DNA of 33,585 nucleotides. Origin: a virus. This document shows positions 1 to 8,075 of the stretch, one piece after another (within the stretch, counting starts at the first letter, position 1; each line of letters starts with the position of its first letter). The notes beneath the pieces are model-generated. The model saw only the letters and a program-made list of their open reading frames with translations. It ran no database searches and had not been told where the DNA came from. The position numbers were made by a program, and so were the translations under genes. The stretch spans positions 1 through 33,585 of the IMG/VR virus record IMGVR_UViG_3300044464_000009. One strand, written 5' to 3'.

Positions 1-236
1 AGGTTCCCGCTGGCCTCCTGGCATAGGTACAGCGCGCTCGGTCCGCCGATGGCATCACCGGCTGCAGCAAGAAGAGTGGTCCACTCGGCTGCGCTTGCTG
101 GCGTATAGATACCGGATGCGGAGTCGCGAGTAACGCCAACTATACCGGATGACGCTGGGGTGGTTTCGTCCTCGCTGATACCCACAGCAACGCCGGTCCT
201 GGCACCGACTCGTACGCCGACTCGTACGCCAATCAT
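1..236 (-). CDS. Partial virion protein with LamG-like signature (C-terminus beyond window)
   Basis: The frame opens at the ATG at 236, one base after the TGA of the preceding gene, and stays open to base 1, so only about 78 residues are seen. The N-terminus carries short G-x-x-V tetrapeptides (GVRVGVRVGARTGVAVG), the first two encoded by an exact 12-base tandem repeat. The last visible residues, YLCQEASGNL, closely resemble the opening of the LamG/concanavalin-like domain at the C-terminus of the 1314-aa protein at 8076-12020 (WLCDETSGNL). I infer a second LamG-type virion or receptor-contact protein. The Shine-Dalgarno is weak (GGAAA-type), so coupling to the upstream gene is likely. Function is otherwise unknown. 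Confidence 0.6.
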   Translation of the reverse strand, partial: MIGVRVGVRVGARTGVAVGISEDETTPASSGIVGVTRDSASGIYTPASAAEWTTLLAAAGDAIGGPSALYLCQEASGN

Positions 237-237
237 A

Positions 238-648
238 TCAATCTTTTCCGTTCGGAAAGATCTCAAGGAACCCGGCCACGGTGCACACAACCTGCACCCG
301 CATCCGCGCGGCGCCGCAGTTTCCGAGGTCCATGTGCGCCGATCCGGCGGTGCCGCCTGCGATGATCAGCGTGAGAGGTAGGACGGCGGTCGCCCCGCCT
401 CCGCTGATCGCGGTGTATCCGGCAGTCGGGTTGAGCTGTGTCCAATTGTTGTTGGCCACCGGATCGGTCAATGGAACCAGCCGATCCGGGACGTTCGTCA
501 CCCAGATCGTGATGGTAGCAACGATTGTCGCGTCCCACTTGAACCAGGCGCTTTGAATGAGCGATGCATCCCCACCGACCCCGTAGAAGTCGGTCTGTAC
601 AAGCTGCCGCCCGTTCTTACTGGGACCCGTATTTGCGATCTGCGCCAT
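238..648 (-). CDS. Small predicted structural protein, 136 aa
   Basis: The start is taken as the ATG at 648 (MAQIANTGPSK), six bases after a clear GAGGAG. It lies one base past the stop of the 1406-aa gene. An upstream in-frame start at 669 would bury the ribosome site. The product is beta-rich and poor in charge, with Thr, Val, Ala and Gly runs such as ATIVATITIWVTN and AVLPLTLIIAGGTAG, like small phage virion proteins. No family is recognised. Its place in the tail and internal-protein cluster suggests a minor virion component, which is inference only. Confidence 0.7.
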   Translation of the reverse strand: MAQIANTGPSKNGRQLVQTDFYGVGGDASLIQSAWFKWDATIVATITIWVTNVPDRLVPLTDPVANNNWTQLNPTAGYTAISGGGATAVLPLTLIIAGGTAGSAHMDLGNCGAARMRVQVVCTVAGFLEIFPNGKD

Positions 649-649
649 A

Positions 650-3600
650 TCAGACTCCTCGTCGGTCAAGTGACGTAAGTGTGTGCTGTGAGGTCTTCAG
701 GGGGCCAGAAATAGCCGGACCGGCTGTGGGTCCGCCCTGGGGCTGTGGTCCGTTGGGTCCGGCTGAACGCGCGGCGTTCGCCCCTTGAAGGTACTGGACG
801 TGAGACTGAGACATCGTGCCGTCGATGGGCACCTGGAACATGATTGAAATCGATACCCTACGCGGATACGGGAGCGTCTCGGTCATCTTTGGCGCGGCCT
901 CGATCAGGACGCGTTGAGCTTCCGCAAAGAGCGCCGGGTAGACCACACGTAGAGTTTCGGCCCCTTCGAGGGTGACATGGCCATGGGCGAGATCTTCCAG
1001 TACCGAGGCCGGGTCATTCACGGCATGGACGTAGCGACCGAACGATTCAAGTGCCGCCTTGCTCGGCCGCCACTTGTCCCCACCTGGCAGCACCCCTGGC
1101 ATCGTCATCTGCTTGGGGGCCTTGGAGTCGAGGAAGGCGATCCCCCGTGCGGTCTGCGCCACGATGGCATCATGGAGCTCGGCATCGGCCATGTGATACC
1201 TGTCGCTGATGGCTTGGTCGATCGCGCCCGGTTGCTGCGCTCGCGAGATCTCGTCCATCCGCGCCGAGTAGAGATCCTGAGGGTCCCTGCTGGCAGGCTT
1301 CTGGCCGCCCGGGAACAACTTCGTGGCCAACGTAACTGCGGGGCCTGCCGCAAAGGTGGCAGCCGACTTCATGCCCTTGCCTCCAACGGTGAGGATGGTG
1401 TTGATTGCCGAGCTGATTCGGTCCCTCACGGCGGCTGCCTTGCTGGCGATGAGACCTTCGGTGGTCTTCTCGACTCCGCCGCCCTTCCTTCCCAGCACCC
1501 TCATTACCGCCCGCGCTTTCAGGAACAGTCCGAGGATGGGACCGATGACCGGGATCGCGCTAAGGACGGGCGTACGGACGCCTAGAGCCCGAAGGAGTTC
1601 AAGAGCCGTTCCAACATCTGCCGCTGCCCCCAGGGCACCTGATGCCACCGCGGCAGGCGGGATTTTACCCGCGGCCGCTGTCGCTGCTTTGGCCGTCGTA
1701 GCAGCTGATGCATCTGCTTGAGCAGCGCGCGCAGCCTTGAACGCAGCAGCATGCTCGGCCGCAGAAGGAGGAGCCTCCATACCGACCACCGTTACCAGCC
1801 CAGAAAGCGCGTCCTCATGATCGCCCAGCGCCTTAGCTGCCCTCGCGAGCTGGGGACCGATGTCATCGGTCGGCCTGACGCCAGCCTTGGCAAGAGCCTT
1901 GGCGATCGCGAGATCATCTCGGATGCCCGACATCTTGCCGCGCATCTCGCTATCCACGATGGTTTTCCCAATGCTTCGATGCTCGGCGATCTTCGCCTTC
2001 ATGCCACGGTCGACCACGGTGTTGCTCTTGCCGGACCCAACCAGCCCATGTTCCTCGAGAATGCCAGCAACGTCAGGAGGGAGTTCAGGCGGTGACCCCT
2101 CAAAGCCGAACAGCTTCATGAGGTCGTCCAGACTACCGGGTGGTTTGTCGACGCCATGTCGGAGTTCCTCGGCTGCGCTCTTACCAGCTGACCTTACCGT
2201 CGTCTTGTCGACCGGTTCGATACGCGGCTCAAGCCCAAGTCGCATCTCGCCTGACGGTGGGATGTCCATGGCTTCACCCGAGGCATCGAAGTACGAGCGC
2301 TTCTTGGGATCAAACCTTAGGTTTGAGTCCCTGATGTCAAACGTCGTCGTCCGGTCCGCACTTGATTCAGGTTGTGCAACACGCTCAGCTACCTGTTCTC
2401 TTAGATTGTCGGCAGCTTCACTCACCTTGGCGTAGTGCTTGCGTTCCTGTTCAGTCGCCCATGACTCCGCATGCTTGGCTTCGATTCCGGCGCGCCGATG
2501 GAATCTATCCCCCTCGTAGCCTCGGGATGTCTCGCTCGCCGATCCATACTTCTCGGTGAACGACTCCGAGATCCTTGAAGCTGCATTGATAGGGTCCTTA
2601 ACACCGCGGATCCGTGTTGCTTCTTCCTGTAAGAACTTGTACCCATCCATAGCCCATGCCGCCTGAAGATCATCCGGGAGGTTGCCTGCAACGGCGGAAT
2701 GGATCTCGCGCCGACGCTCTACCGAGGCCGCGGCTGCCTTCTTGGCTGCCGCTACACGCTTCGGATTCAGCCGTACGGGCTCCGATCCATGGCCAGGACC
2801 ACTCTGGAGTACTTCCTCACGTGCGATACGCTCTGCATCTGCACGGCTATGACCGCCTTCGTATTCGAGGATCGCGGCTCTTTCAGCCCATGCCTCTGTC
2901 GCGGCGCGATCCGCCCATTCACGCTCTACTTTATCCAGTGCAGCGGAATGTCCGCCCTCTTCTCGCATCGCCCTTCCGATGTTCGCAGCTACGTAGGCGT
3001 CTCGTGTCCTTGGGGTCGTTAGGTCTTTGAAAAATGCATCAAGATCCCCATATATTGGCTCATAGAATGGGTTGAGTGACTCGGCCTGTGCTCCAGTCTT
3101 CGCCTTGACATTTCGTCGTGCTAGCGCCTCCGATCGGAAATGGTCGGCAGCTTCACGGGTCTTCGCCGCCTTGGTGGCGACATACTCCGCCCGAGACGGG
3201 GCCCCCATGGCCGGCAAGGCTTCTCCGGCCGCGAGCTTGTCTTGCATCCCACGCAGGAGGGCCTCGAGATCGTCGCCACCACTAGATGTCGCCGCACCGC
3301 GGGCTACGTCATCGGCCGCCGGCGACGATCCAGTAGACCATTCGACCTTGATCGGGGCGTTTGCTTCGATCGCTGCTGCTAGCCGATGCCGGCCATCGGT
3401 GACCAGGATCTTGCCCTCCTTGTCGACCGTGAGTTTGATGGGCGAGCGCTGGCCTTCGTGGATCGCCTTCTTGGCGTTGTCCACACGCACCGAGTCGACT
3501 CCTCCACCTGGGGGCTCGTAGTACCCATGGTCCGCTATCACCTTGGCAGGCAGCGTCTGAGACAGATCAGCATCATGAGCTGACTCGTGTGCCTTGATCT

Positions 3601-4870
3601 TGGACCATTCCGGAACTTCGCTCACGCTGGCAGGTGGACGGCGCCCGGCGTTGATGGCCTCGAACGAGGAAGGAGTCGCGACGCCTGGAGTCTCGCCAAC
3701 CCCCGCCTCGGCAGCTGCCTTAGCAAGCTCCTCTGAGGACTTCTTGCCGCTCGCGCCAGGCGCGCCGAATTCACCAACCGGGACCCCAGGGAGCGCGCCC
3801 CCGAGATCGGGTAGCGTAGACCCGGGAACATGGACATTCGGCGGAAGCAGGCCAGAGAGCGCTTGCTCAAGGTCGGGATCGGCTTCGCTGGTCACCCAAT
3901 CCCTGAACTGGACCTTGGAGGCTTCGTACTTCTGAAGTGCTTCCTCGATCTGCGCCTTCTCGGCTCCGCCTGCCGCTTGATCTCCGAGCGCAGCAGGATC
4001 AGCGTCACCGAACATACGCCGGGTCACCTGTTCGCCAGCGGCAGCCTGTTCCGTCTTGGCGTTGATCAGTTCAAGCTTGCGCTTGGCGGCTGCAGCCATC
4101 GCATCGCCGTCGCTGACTGACTGGGCGATCGCCGCGGTCGCATCCTGCTGAACCCCATGCGCCGCTGCAGCCGTGACCTCTCGCTTCGGGAACAGCGCGC
4201 GCGCGCGCAGCAACGCCTCTCCTCCAAGGGTGAGCGCGCCACCGATGGGCGCCGCGAAGAGGGCGCCATGCCCCATCCCACCTATGAACCCCTCGGCCGA
4301 GAGCGGCTTATCTTCGAGGGCAACCTGCGAGAGGTAGCCACCGCCACCGTAGAGCGCCCCTTCGGCTGCAGCCCCGAGCGTGTGGGCGCCCACTCGAGTG
4401 GCAAGTCCAGCGCCTTCACCGGCCGCATGCTCGACGATCGACCGCCCGAGAGACGAGGTCAGGCCGGCGGGGGTTCTAGCTGCAAGTCGAGCTGCGATGC
4501 CAGCTCCAGCCTCGGGAGCGGCTGCGCCTCCGGACAGCAACGATGGGATGATCGCCCCAGCGATCTGCCCACCGATGGCGGTGTATGGATGCGCCTTGTT
4601 CAGAGCGCTGAGCGTGTGGCCTCCCCCCAGCGCATCGATGCCGACGTCCGACAGGCCTAGCGTGGCCCCGCTGAGAACATTGGCCGCGCCAGCCTTGAGC
4701 GCACCGGCCGCCCCACCGTAGAGATCCTGGTTGATGCCCTCCTCGACCCTGCCGAGATGTTGCTCATCAGATTCCGGAGTGAATCCTTGAGCTTGATACG
4801 CCGCGACTTGGCTCGGATCAACCGAGTAGGCTCGCCCTTCGTGATCGCGAACTGTTACCGATTCAGGCAT
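650..4870 (-). CDS. Polyvalent-type internal virion protein with ParB-like motif, 1406 aa
   Basis: This is a very large Ala/Gly/Glu-rich, mostly helical protein. The start is the ATG at 4870, which shares a TGATG junction with the previous gene and follows AGGA at good spacing; a GTG at 4891 is less likely. Residues about 430-510 hold a ParB/sulfiredoxin-type signature, with ILVTDGRHRLAAAIEA near 487-502 preceded by a segment like the ParB N-terminal domain. Near 660-675 is WAERAAILEYEGG, a helical motif that recurs in the 57-aa gene at 29538-29711. Gly/Ala-rich hydrophobic stretches occur near residues 55-125 and again in the C-terminal third (a segment with PVIGPILGLFL), suitable for membrane contact. 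Size, position after the tail genes and mixed domains fit an ejected internal or polyvalent protein. That role is inferred, not shown. Confidence 0.75.
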   Translation of the reverse strand: MPESVTVRDHEGRAYSVDPSQVAAYQAQGFTPESDEQHLGRVEEGINQDLYGGAAGALKAGAANVLSGATLGLSDVGIDALGGGHTLSALNKAHPYTAIGGQIAGAIIPSLLSGGAAAPEAGAGIAARLAARTPAGLTSSLGRSIVEHAAGEGAGLATRVGAHTLGAAAEGALYGGGGYLSQVALEDKPLSAEGFIGGMGHGALFAAPIGGALTLGGEALLRARALFPKREVTAAAAHGVQQDATAAIAQSVSDGDAMAAAAKRKLELINAKTEQAAAGEQVTRRMFGDADPAALGDQAAGGAEKAQIEEALQKYEASKVQFRDWVTSEADPDLEQALSGLLPPNVHVPGSTLPDLGGALPGVPVGEFGAPGASGKKSSEELAKAAAEAGVGETPGVATPSSFEAINAGRRPPASVSEVPEWSKIKAHESAHDADLSQTLPAKVIADHGYYEPPGGGVDSVRVDNAKKAIHEGQRSPIKLTVDKEGKILVTDGRHRLAAAIEANAPIKVEWSTGSSPAADDVARGAATSSGGDDLEALLRGMQDKLAAGEALPAMGAPSRAEYVATKAAKTREAADHFRSEALARRNVKAKTGAQAESLNPFYEPIYGDLDAFFKDLTTPRTRDAYVAANIGRAMREEGGHSAALDKVEREWADRAATEAWAERAAILEYEGGHSRADAERIAREEVLQSGPGHGSEPVRLNPKRVAAAKKAAAASVERRREIHSAVAGNLPDDLQAAWAMDGYKFLQEEATRIRGVKDPINAASRISESFTEKYGSASETSRGYEGDRFHRRAGIEAKHAESWATEQERKHYAKVSEAADNLREQVAERVAQPESSADRTTTFDIRDSNLRFDPKKRSYFDASGEAMDIPPSGEMRLGLEPRIEPVDKTTVRSAGKSAAEELRHGVDKPPGSLDDLMKLFGFEGSPPELPPDVAGILEEHGLVGSGKSNTVVDRGMKAKIAEHRSIGKTIVDSEMRGKMSGIRDDLAIAKALAKAGVRPTDDIGPQLARAAKALGDHEDALSGLVTVVGMEAPPSAAEHAAAFKAARAAQADASAATTAKAATAAAGKIPPAAVASGALGAAADVGTALELLRALGVRTPVLSAIPVIGPILGLFLKARAVMRVLGRKGGGVEKTTEGLIASKAAAVRDRISSAINTILTVGGKGMKSAATFAAGPAVTLATKLFPGGQKPASRDPQDLYSARMDEISRAQQPGAIDQAISDRYHMADAELHDAIVAQTARGIAFLDSKAPKQMTMPGVLPGGDKWRPSKAALESFGRYVHAVNDPASVLEDLAHGHVTLEGAETLRVVYPALFAEAQRVLIEAAPKMTETLPYPRRVSISIMFQVPIDGTMSQSHVQYLQGANAARSAGPNGPQPQGGPTAGPAISGPLKTSQHTLTSLDRRGV

Positions 4871-7050
4871 CAGTTCCTCGGAAGGATCCACTCCGGTGGC
4901 GCCTGAACTTGAGGATCGGCGGTAGAACGCCCCCCGCTGGTACGACCTGGGCCCGATGATGTGGTGGTAGATTCCACCGGGGACGGTCCGGCGTTGATGT
5001 TGTTCGTCAAGAGCTGCTGCGCATACTCTCGAACCCCAGCGATGCTCGATCGGGTCGCCGCATCGAGAATCATCGCGGCATGGCCGGATACCGACGGGTC
5101 GGGATCCTGAAGTTGCGCCGCGTTCGTTTCAAGCAGGGCCCGGGCTCCCGATGGGACGTCTGGATACTGCCGACCCTTGGCAGCCTCAGCCTGAACGACG
5201 GCCGGTGGGATCGCGGACGGGGCGTCAGGGTCCACATGGTACATGCCGCCAATCTTGGGCGCGAACCTACCCGTGGTCGGGTCATACACCGCGCCTGGAT
5301 CTGGGGCACCACCCTGAATCACCTGTAGTTGTTTGTCATCTGGGGTCTCCGCGGCCGGTGGCGGAGAAGTCGTATCGGTCCATTTGATCTCTGGTCCGTT
5401 ATAGCCGAGTGCCCCGATCTTTTCGTTGACCTTCGCTTGCAGATTCTGGTTGCTCTCCTCTAGGGCCGCAGATGCATCCCGGGCGAACGATGTAGGGTCG
5501 ACGCCTGACGTCGCCATCTTCTCGAAGAATTGTACGGTAGGCTCGCGAAATGCGATGATCCCATACGCATCATGGAGCTCGGCCGTAGCGGACTGCAGCC
5601 GGGTCATCTGACGTTGCCATTCGGGCCCCTTAATCCATGTGGATTCTCCACCGTGGTCATGGATGGCGCGGACCATTTGCCCAACTAGCCGATTGTACGC
5701 CGTGGCTCCGGCGATCATGTCCTTCTGCTTCTGAGCGATGGCAGGATCACCTGCGAGAACTAGATCTCCGTTAGGGTTGCGTAACGGCATCATCTTGCCA
5801 TCCGGCCCCGGCGCGAATACCGCCCGCTTGGATTCGTCATCAGAGAGTTTCCCTTGGGCCTTCAGGGCCAGGGCTGCAGCCTTGAGTTGCTGCTCCTCGT
5901 CAAACTTGGTCTTCTGCCAACTCTCCTCGACGAGGTTGTGGCGTCGGGTCTCGGCCGACGCTGCGCTAGCCGCCCTGATCTGTTGCTGCTGGAGCTGGAC
6001 CTGCGTTGCATGCTGCGCAGCGGAGATCTTGTGCGCGGCGGAGGATTGTTCAAGGAGTGCCGCCTGAGTCTGGCCGTTCGCCAGAGCCTCGGCGGTCCCG
6101 AACTTGGCTGCCGTCGCGAGCACTTTCTGCGCGAGCGAGTGGTCGATCTCCCCTAGGCGTGCTTGGATTACCGCCTGCTTGTCCTTGGAGAACGCGTCGT
6201 ACTTGTCCAGTTGATGTTCAGCACGAGCGCCGCGCTTCTCAAGCTGATCGCGTTGGTCCATCTGCGCCACCACCGACTGATGGGCCTTGGTCTGCAACAT
6301 CTGGATGACAGGGTTCGGCGCCGCGCCTTGGCCGGGGTTGTTGATGCCCAGGAACGCGTTACCGAGGCCGCTCAAAGCAATCCCGATCCCCCATTCTACC
6401 TTGTCTCCGATACCAGCGTCATGCCAGTACTTATTCTGATCGACCTTGTAGTTGTCCGCCTGCTTGTAGATCTGATCCACTACCGTTTGCTTCTCGGCGT
6501 GGGTCTTGGCCCATAGGTCTTGCTCGGTCTTCTGCTGCTTCTCGAGCACCGCTCGATCGGCGGTAGCCTTGTCGTAGTTGGCGATCTGCGCCTGCGCCTC
6601 AGCCGCCTTGACATCGGTCGCTCCGGAGTTGGCCTGCTGCGAACGAACGTCGGCCGTGTCCTGCGCGGCATTCGCTGTCGCGGTCTGCTGCTCTGGGCTT
6701 ACTGGGCGCGGTTGAGTGGTTGGCGTGGCTGCGGATTTCGGCTGCGGAGATCCTGGCGCGGACACCTTGAAGTCCGGACGTTGCTGATCAGGCTGCCCAT
6801 CGCCCAGGGGTTGGGGCGCGCTAGGTAACGCCTGAAACGACGGCGGTTGGAGTGCCATGGGGTCCGGGGCGATGGCTGGCGCTGGCACGTTTGGTTGAGG
6901 TACCCAACCAAGACCCTGAACCACCGATGGATGCAGGCCACCGAACGGGTCAGGCTGGGGAAGCGCCGCGGAACCGTCGTCCGGTGGCAGCGGGGGTTGA
7001 CCCGGGATTCCCATCCCAGCGAGAACCGATGACGGCAAGCCGAGCGGCAT
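4870..7050 (-). CDS. Predicted internal virion protein, Gln/Ala-rich coiled coil, 726 aa
   Basis: The ATG at 7050 overlaps the stop of the previous gene (TGATG) and follows a GAGG. The first 130 residues are Pro-rich and low complexity. Then comes a long helical Gln/Ala/Lys/Asp region with predicted coiled coil (about 130-450), interrupted by a hydrophobic segment with WGIGIALSGLGNAFLGI that could contact membrane. The C-terminal 150 residues are again Pro/Gly-rich and end PPEWILPRN. No enzymatic motif is visible. Position between the S74-like protein and the 1406-aa protein, and this composition, match internal or ejection proteins of podovirus-like phages. Family assignment is by context, so the exact role is uncertain. 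Confidence 0.75.
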   Translation of the reverse strand: MPLGLPSSVLAGMGIPGQPPLPPDDGSAALPQPDPFGGLHPSVVQGLGWVPQPNVPAPAIAPDPMALQPPSFQALPSAPQPLGDGQPDQQRPDFKVSAPGSPQPKSAATPTTQPRPVSPEQQTATANAAQDTADVRSQQANSGATDVKAAEAQAQIANYDKATADRAVLEKQQKTEQDLWAKTHAEKQTVVDQIYKQADNYKVDQNKYWHDAGIGDKVEWGIGIALSGLGNAFLGINNPGQGAAPNPVIQMLQTKAHQSVVAQMDQRDQLEKRGARAEHQLDKYDAFSKDKQAVIQARLGEIDHSLAQKVLATAAKFGTAEALANGQTQAALLEQSSAAHKISAAQHATQVQLQQQQIRAASAASAETRRHNLVEESWQKTKFDEEQQLKAAALALKAQGKLSDDESKRAVFAPGPDGKMMPLRNPNGDLVLAGDPAIAQKQKDMIAGATAYNRLVGQMVRAIHDHGGESTWIKGPEWQRQMTRLQSATAELHDAYGIIAFREPTVQFFEKMATSGVDPTSFARDASAALEESNQNLQAKVNEKIGALGYNGPEIKWTDTTSPPPAAETPDDKQLQVIQGGAPDPGAVYDPTTGRFAPKIGGMYHVDPDAPSAIPPAVVQAEAAKGRQYPDVPSGARALLETNAAQLQDPDPSVSGHAAMILDAATRSSIAGVREYAQQLLTNNINAGPSPVESTTTSSGPGRTSGGRSTADPQVQAPPEWILPRN

Positions 7051-8066
7051 CAGCGCCTCGATGCCTCGAGCTTGCGCAGGCGCTCGTTGAGGCGAGCGGC
7101 AGCTGCGAGGGAAGTGCTCACCGCCTTGTTCACGTCGAGCATCTTGCTGCCATCTGGGGCCTCGAACACCACCCGCTTACCGGCCTGCGAGCGCTCCATG
7201 TCCTGCGCCATGATCCAGTTCCACTCGCCCTTGCCATGTTTCTCGTCCTTGTAGCGCCCAGCCTTGGCATGGAGGCCATCGAGCATCTTGTCGATCTGTG
7301 CTCCGGCGTCGATGACGTCGGTTTTGAGCCGCTCGTCCGACATCATCGCGGCCGTGCTCGCGCCCTGCCCGGCCTGGCTGAGCAGCCCACCGAGAAGGCT
7401 CGTCTGGTTCTTGTTCCCCTCGCGGCTGGTTGCATTCGCAGCGCCAAGCTCGTTGGCGTTCATGGTTCCGAGTTGGTTCATCAACTGCAAGTAGTTGTTT
7501 GCGCTGTTCTGCTGCGCGTTCTGCTGAAACCCGGCGTTGTTTTGGTTGGCGCCCTGCTGGTATCCGGCGTTAGCGTTCGCCGTCGAGAAGTCACCCGCGC
7601 GGCCGGCTTGCCCCAATCCGGCAAGCTGACCCTGAGCCGCCTGCTGATCCTGTAATGCTGCCTGCTGCCCCATTCCAGCCCCGGTGGACCCCAACGCGGC
7701 CGACTGGTTCGCGGCGTTCCGGTAGGCCAGCGCCGCGTTTCCGCCCCTGGCCATGCGAGCCTGAGCCTGCTGGGCAGCAAGAGCCTGCTGGATCTGGCGC
7801 TGTGCCGCGAGCTCTCCAGCTCCTTGCTGCTGACCGCTCGCGATCCCCTGAAGCTGCCCCATCTGCTGCAACTGCGCTTGGCGGAAAGGATCCTCCCCCT
7901 GTTGGAGTTGCGCCGCCTGCATCTGCGGCGCCTGCTGGTTCGCGATCCCTCCTGGCCCCATGCCCTGGTTCACGTACCCAAGCAGCTGGTTCCTGTCGGT
8001 ATAAGTAGTCGGAACGTTGGCGTTGTTCACCATGTCCCAGCTTAACGGATTGTACCAGTCACCCAT
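7050..8066 (-). CDS. Gln/Asn/Ala-rich virion protein with C-terminal S74-like chaperone domain, 338 aa
   Basis: The start ATG at 8066 follows AGGAG, which overlaps the stop of the upstream gene. Residues about 45-230 are an extraordinary Gln/Ala/Asn/Gly helical tract (many QQ, AAQ and NQN steps) with almost no charge. The last 96 residues begin SDERLKTDV and continue through a GEWNWIMAQDMER segment to a terminal helix LNERLRKLEA. This is the layout of the intramolecular chaperone/S74 peptidase domain: serine and lysine spaced by five as in the self-cleaving dyad, an AQ-type middle block and a terminal helix. That domain normally ends tail fibres and spikes. Here it caps a Gln-rich internal-type protein. 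Whether it cleaves itself is unknown. Confidence 0.75.
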   Translation of the reverse strand: MGDWYNPLSWDMVNNANVPTTYTDRNQLLGYVNQGMGPGGIANQQAPQMQAAQLQQGEDPFRQAQLQQMGQLQGIASGQQQGAGELAAQRQIQQALAAQQAQARMARGGNAALAYRNAANQSAALGSTGAGMGQQAALQDQQAAQGQLAGLGQAGRAGDFSTANANAGYQQGANQNNAGFQQNAQQNSANNYLQLMNQLGTMNANELGAANATSREGNKNQTSLLGGLLSQAGQGASTAAMMSDERLKTDVIDAGAQIDKMLDGLHAKAGRYKDEKHGKGEWNWIMAQDMERSQAGKRVVFEAPDGSKMLDVNKAVSTSLAAAARLNERLRKLEASRR

Positions 8067-8075
8067 GATGTGCTC

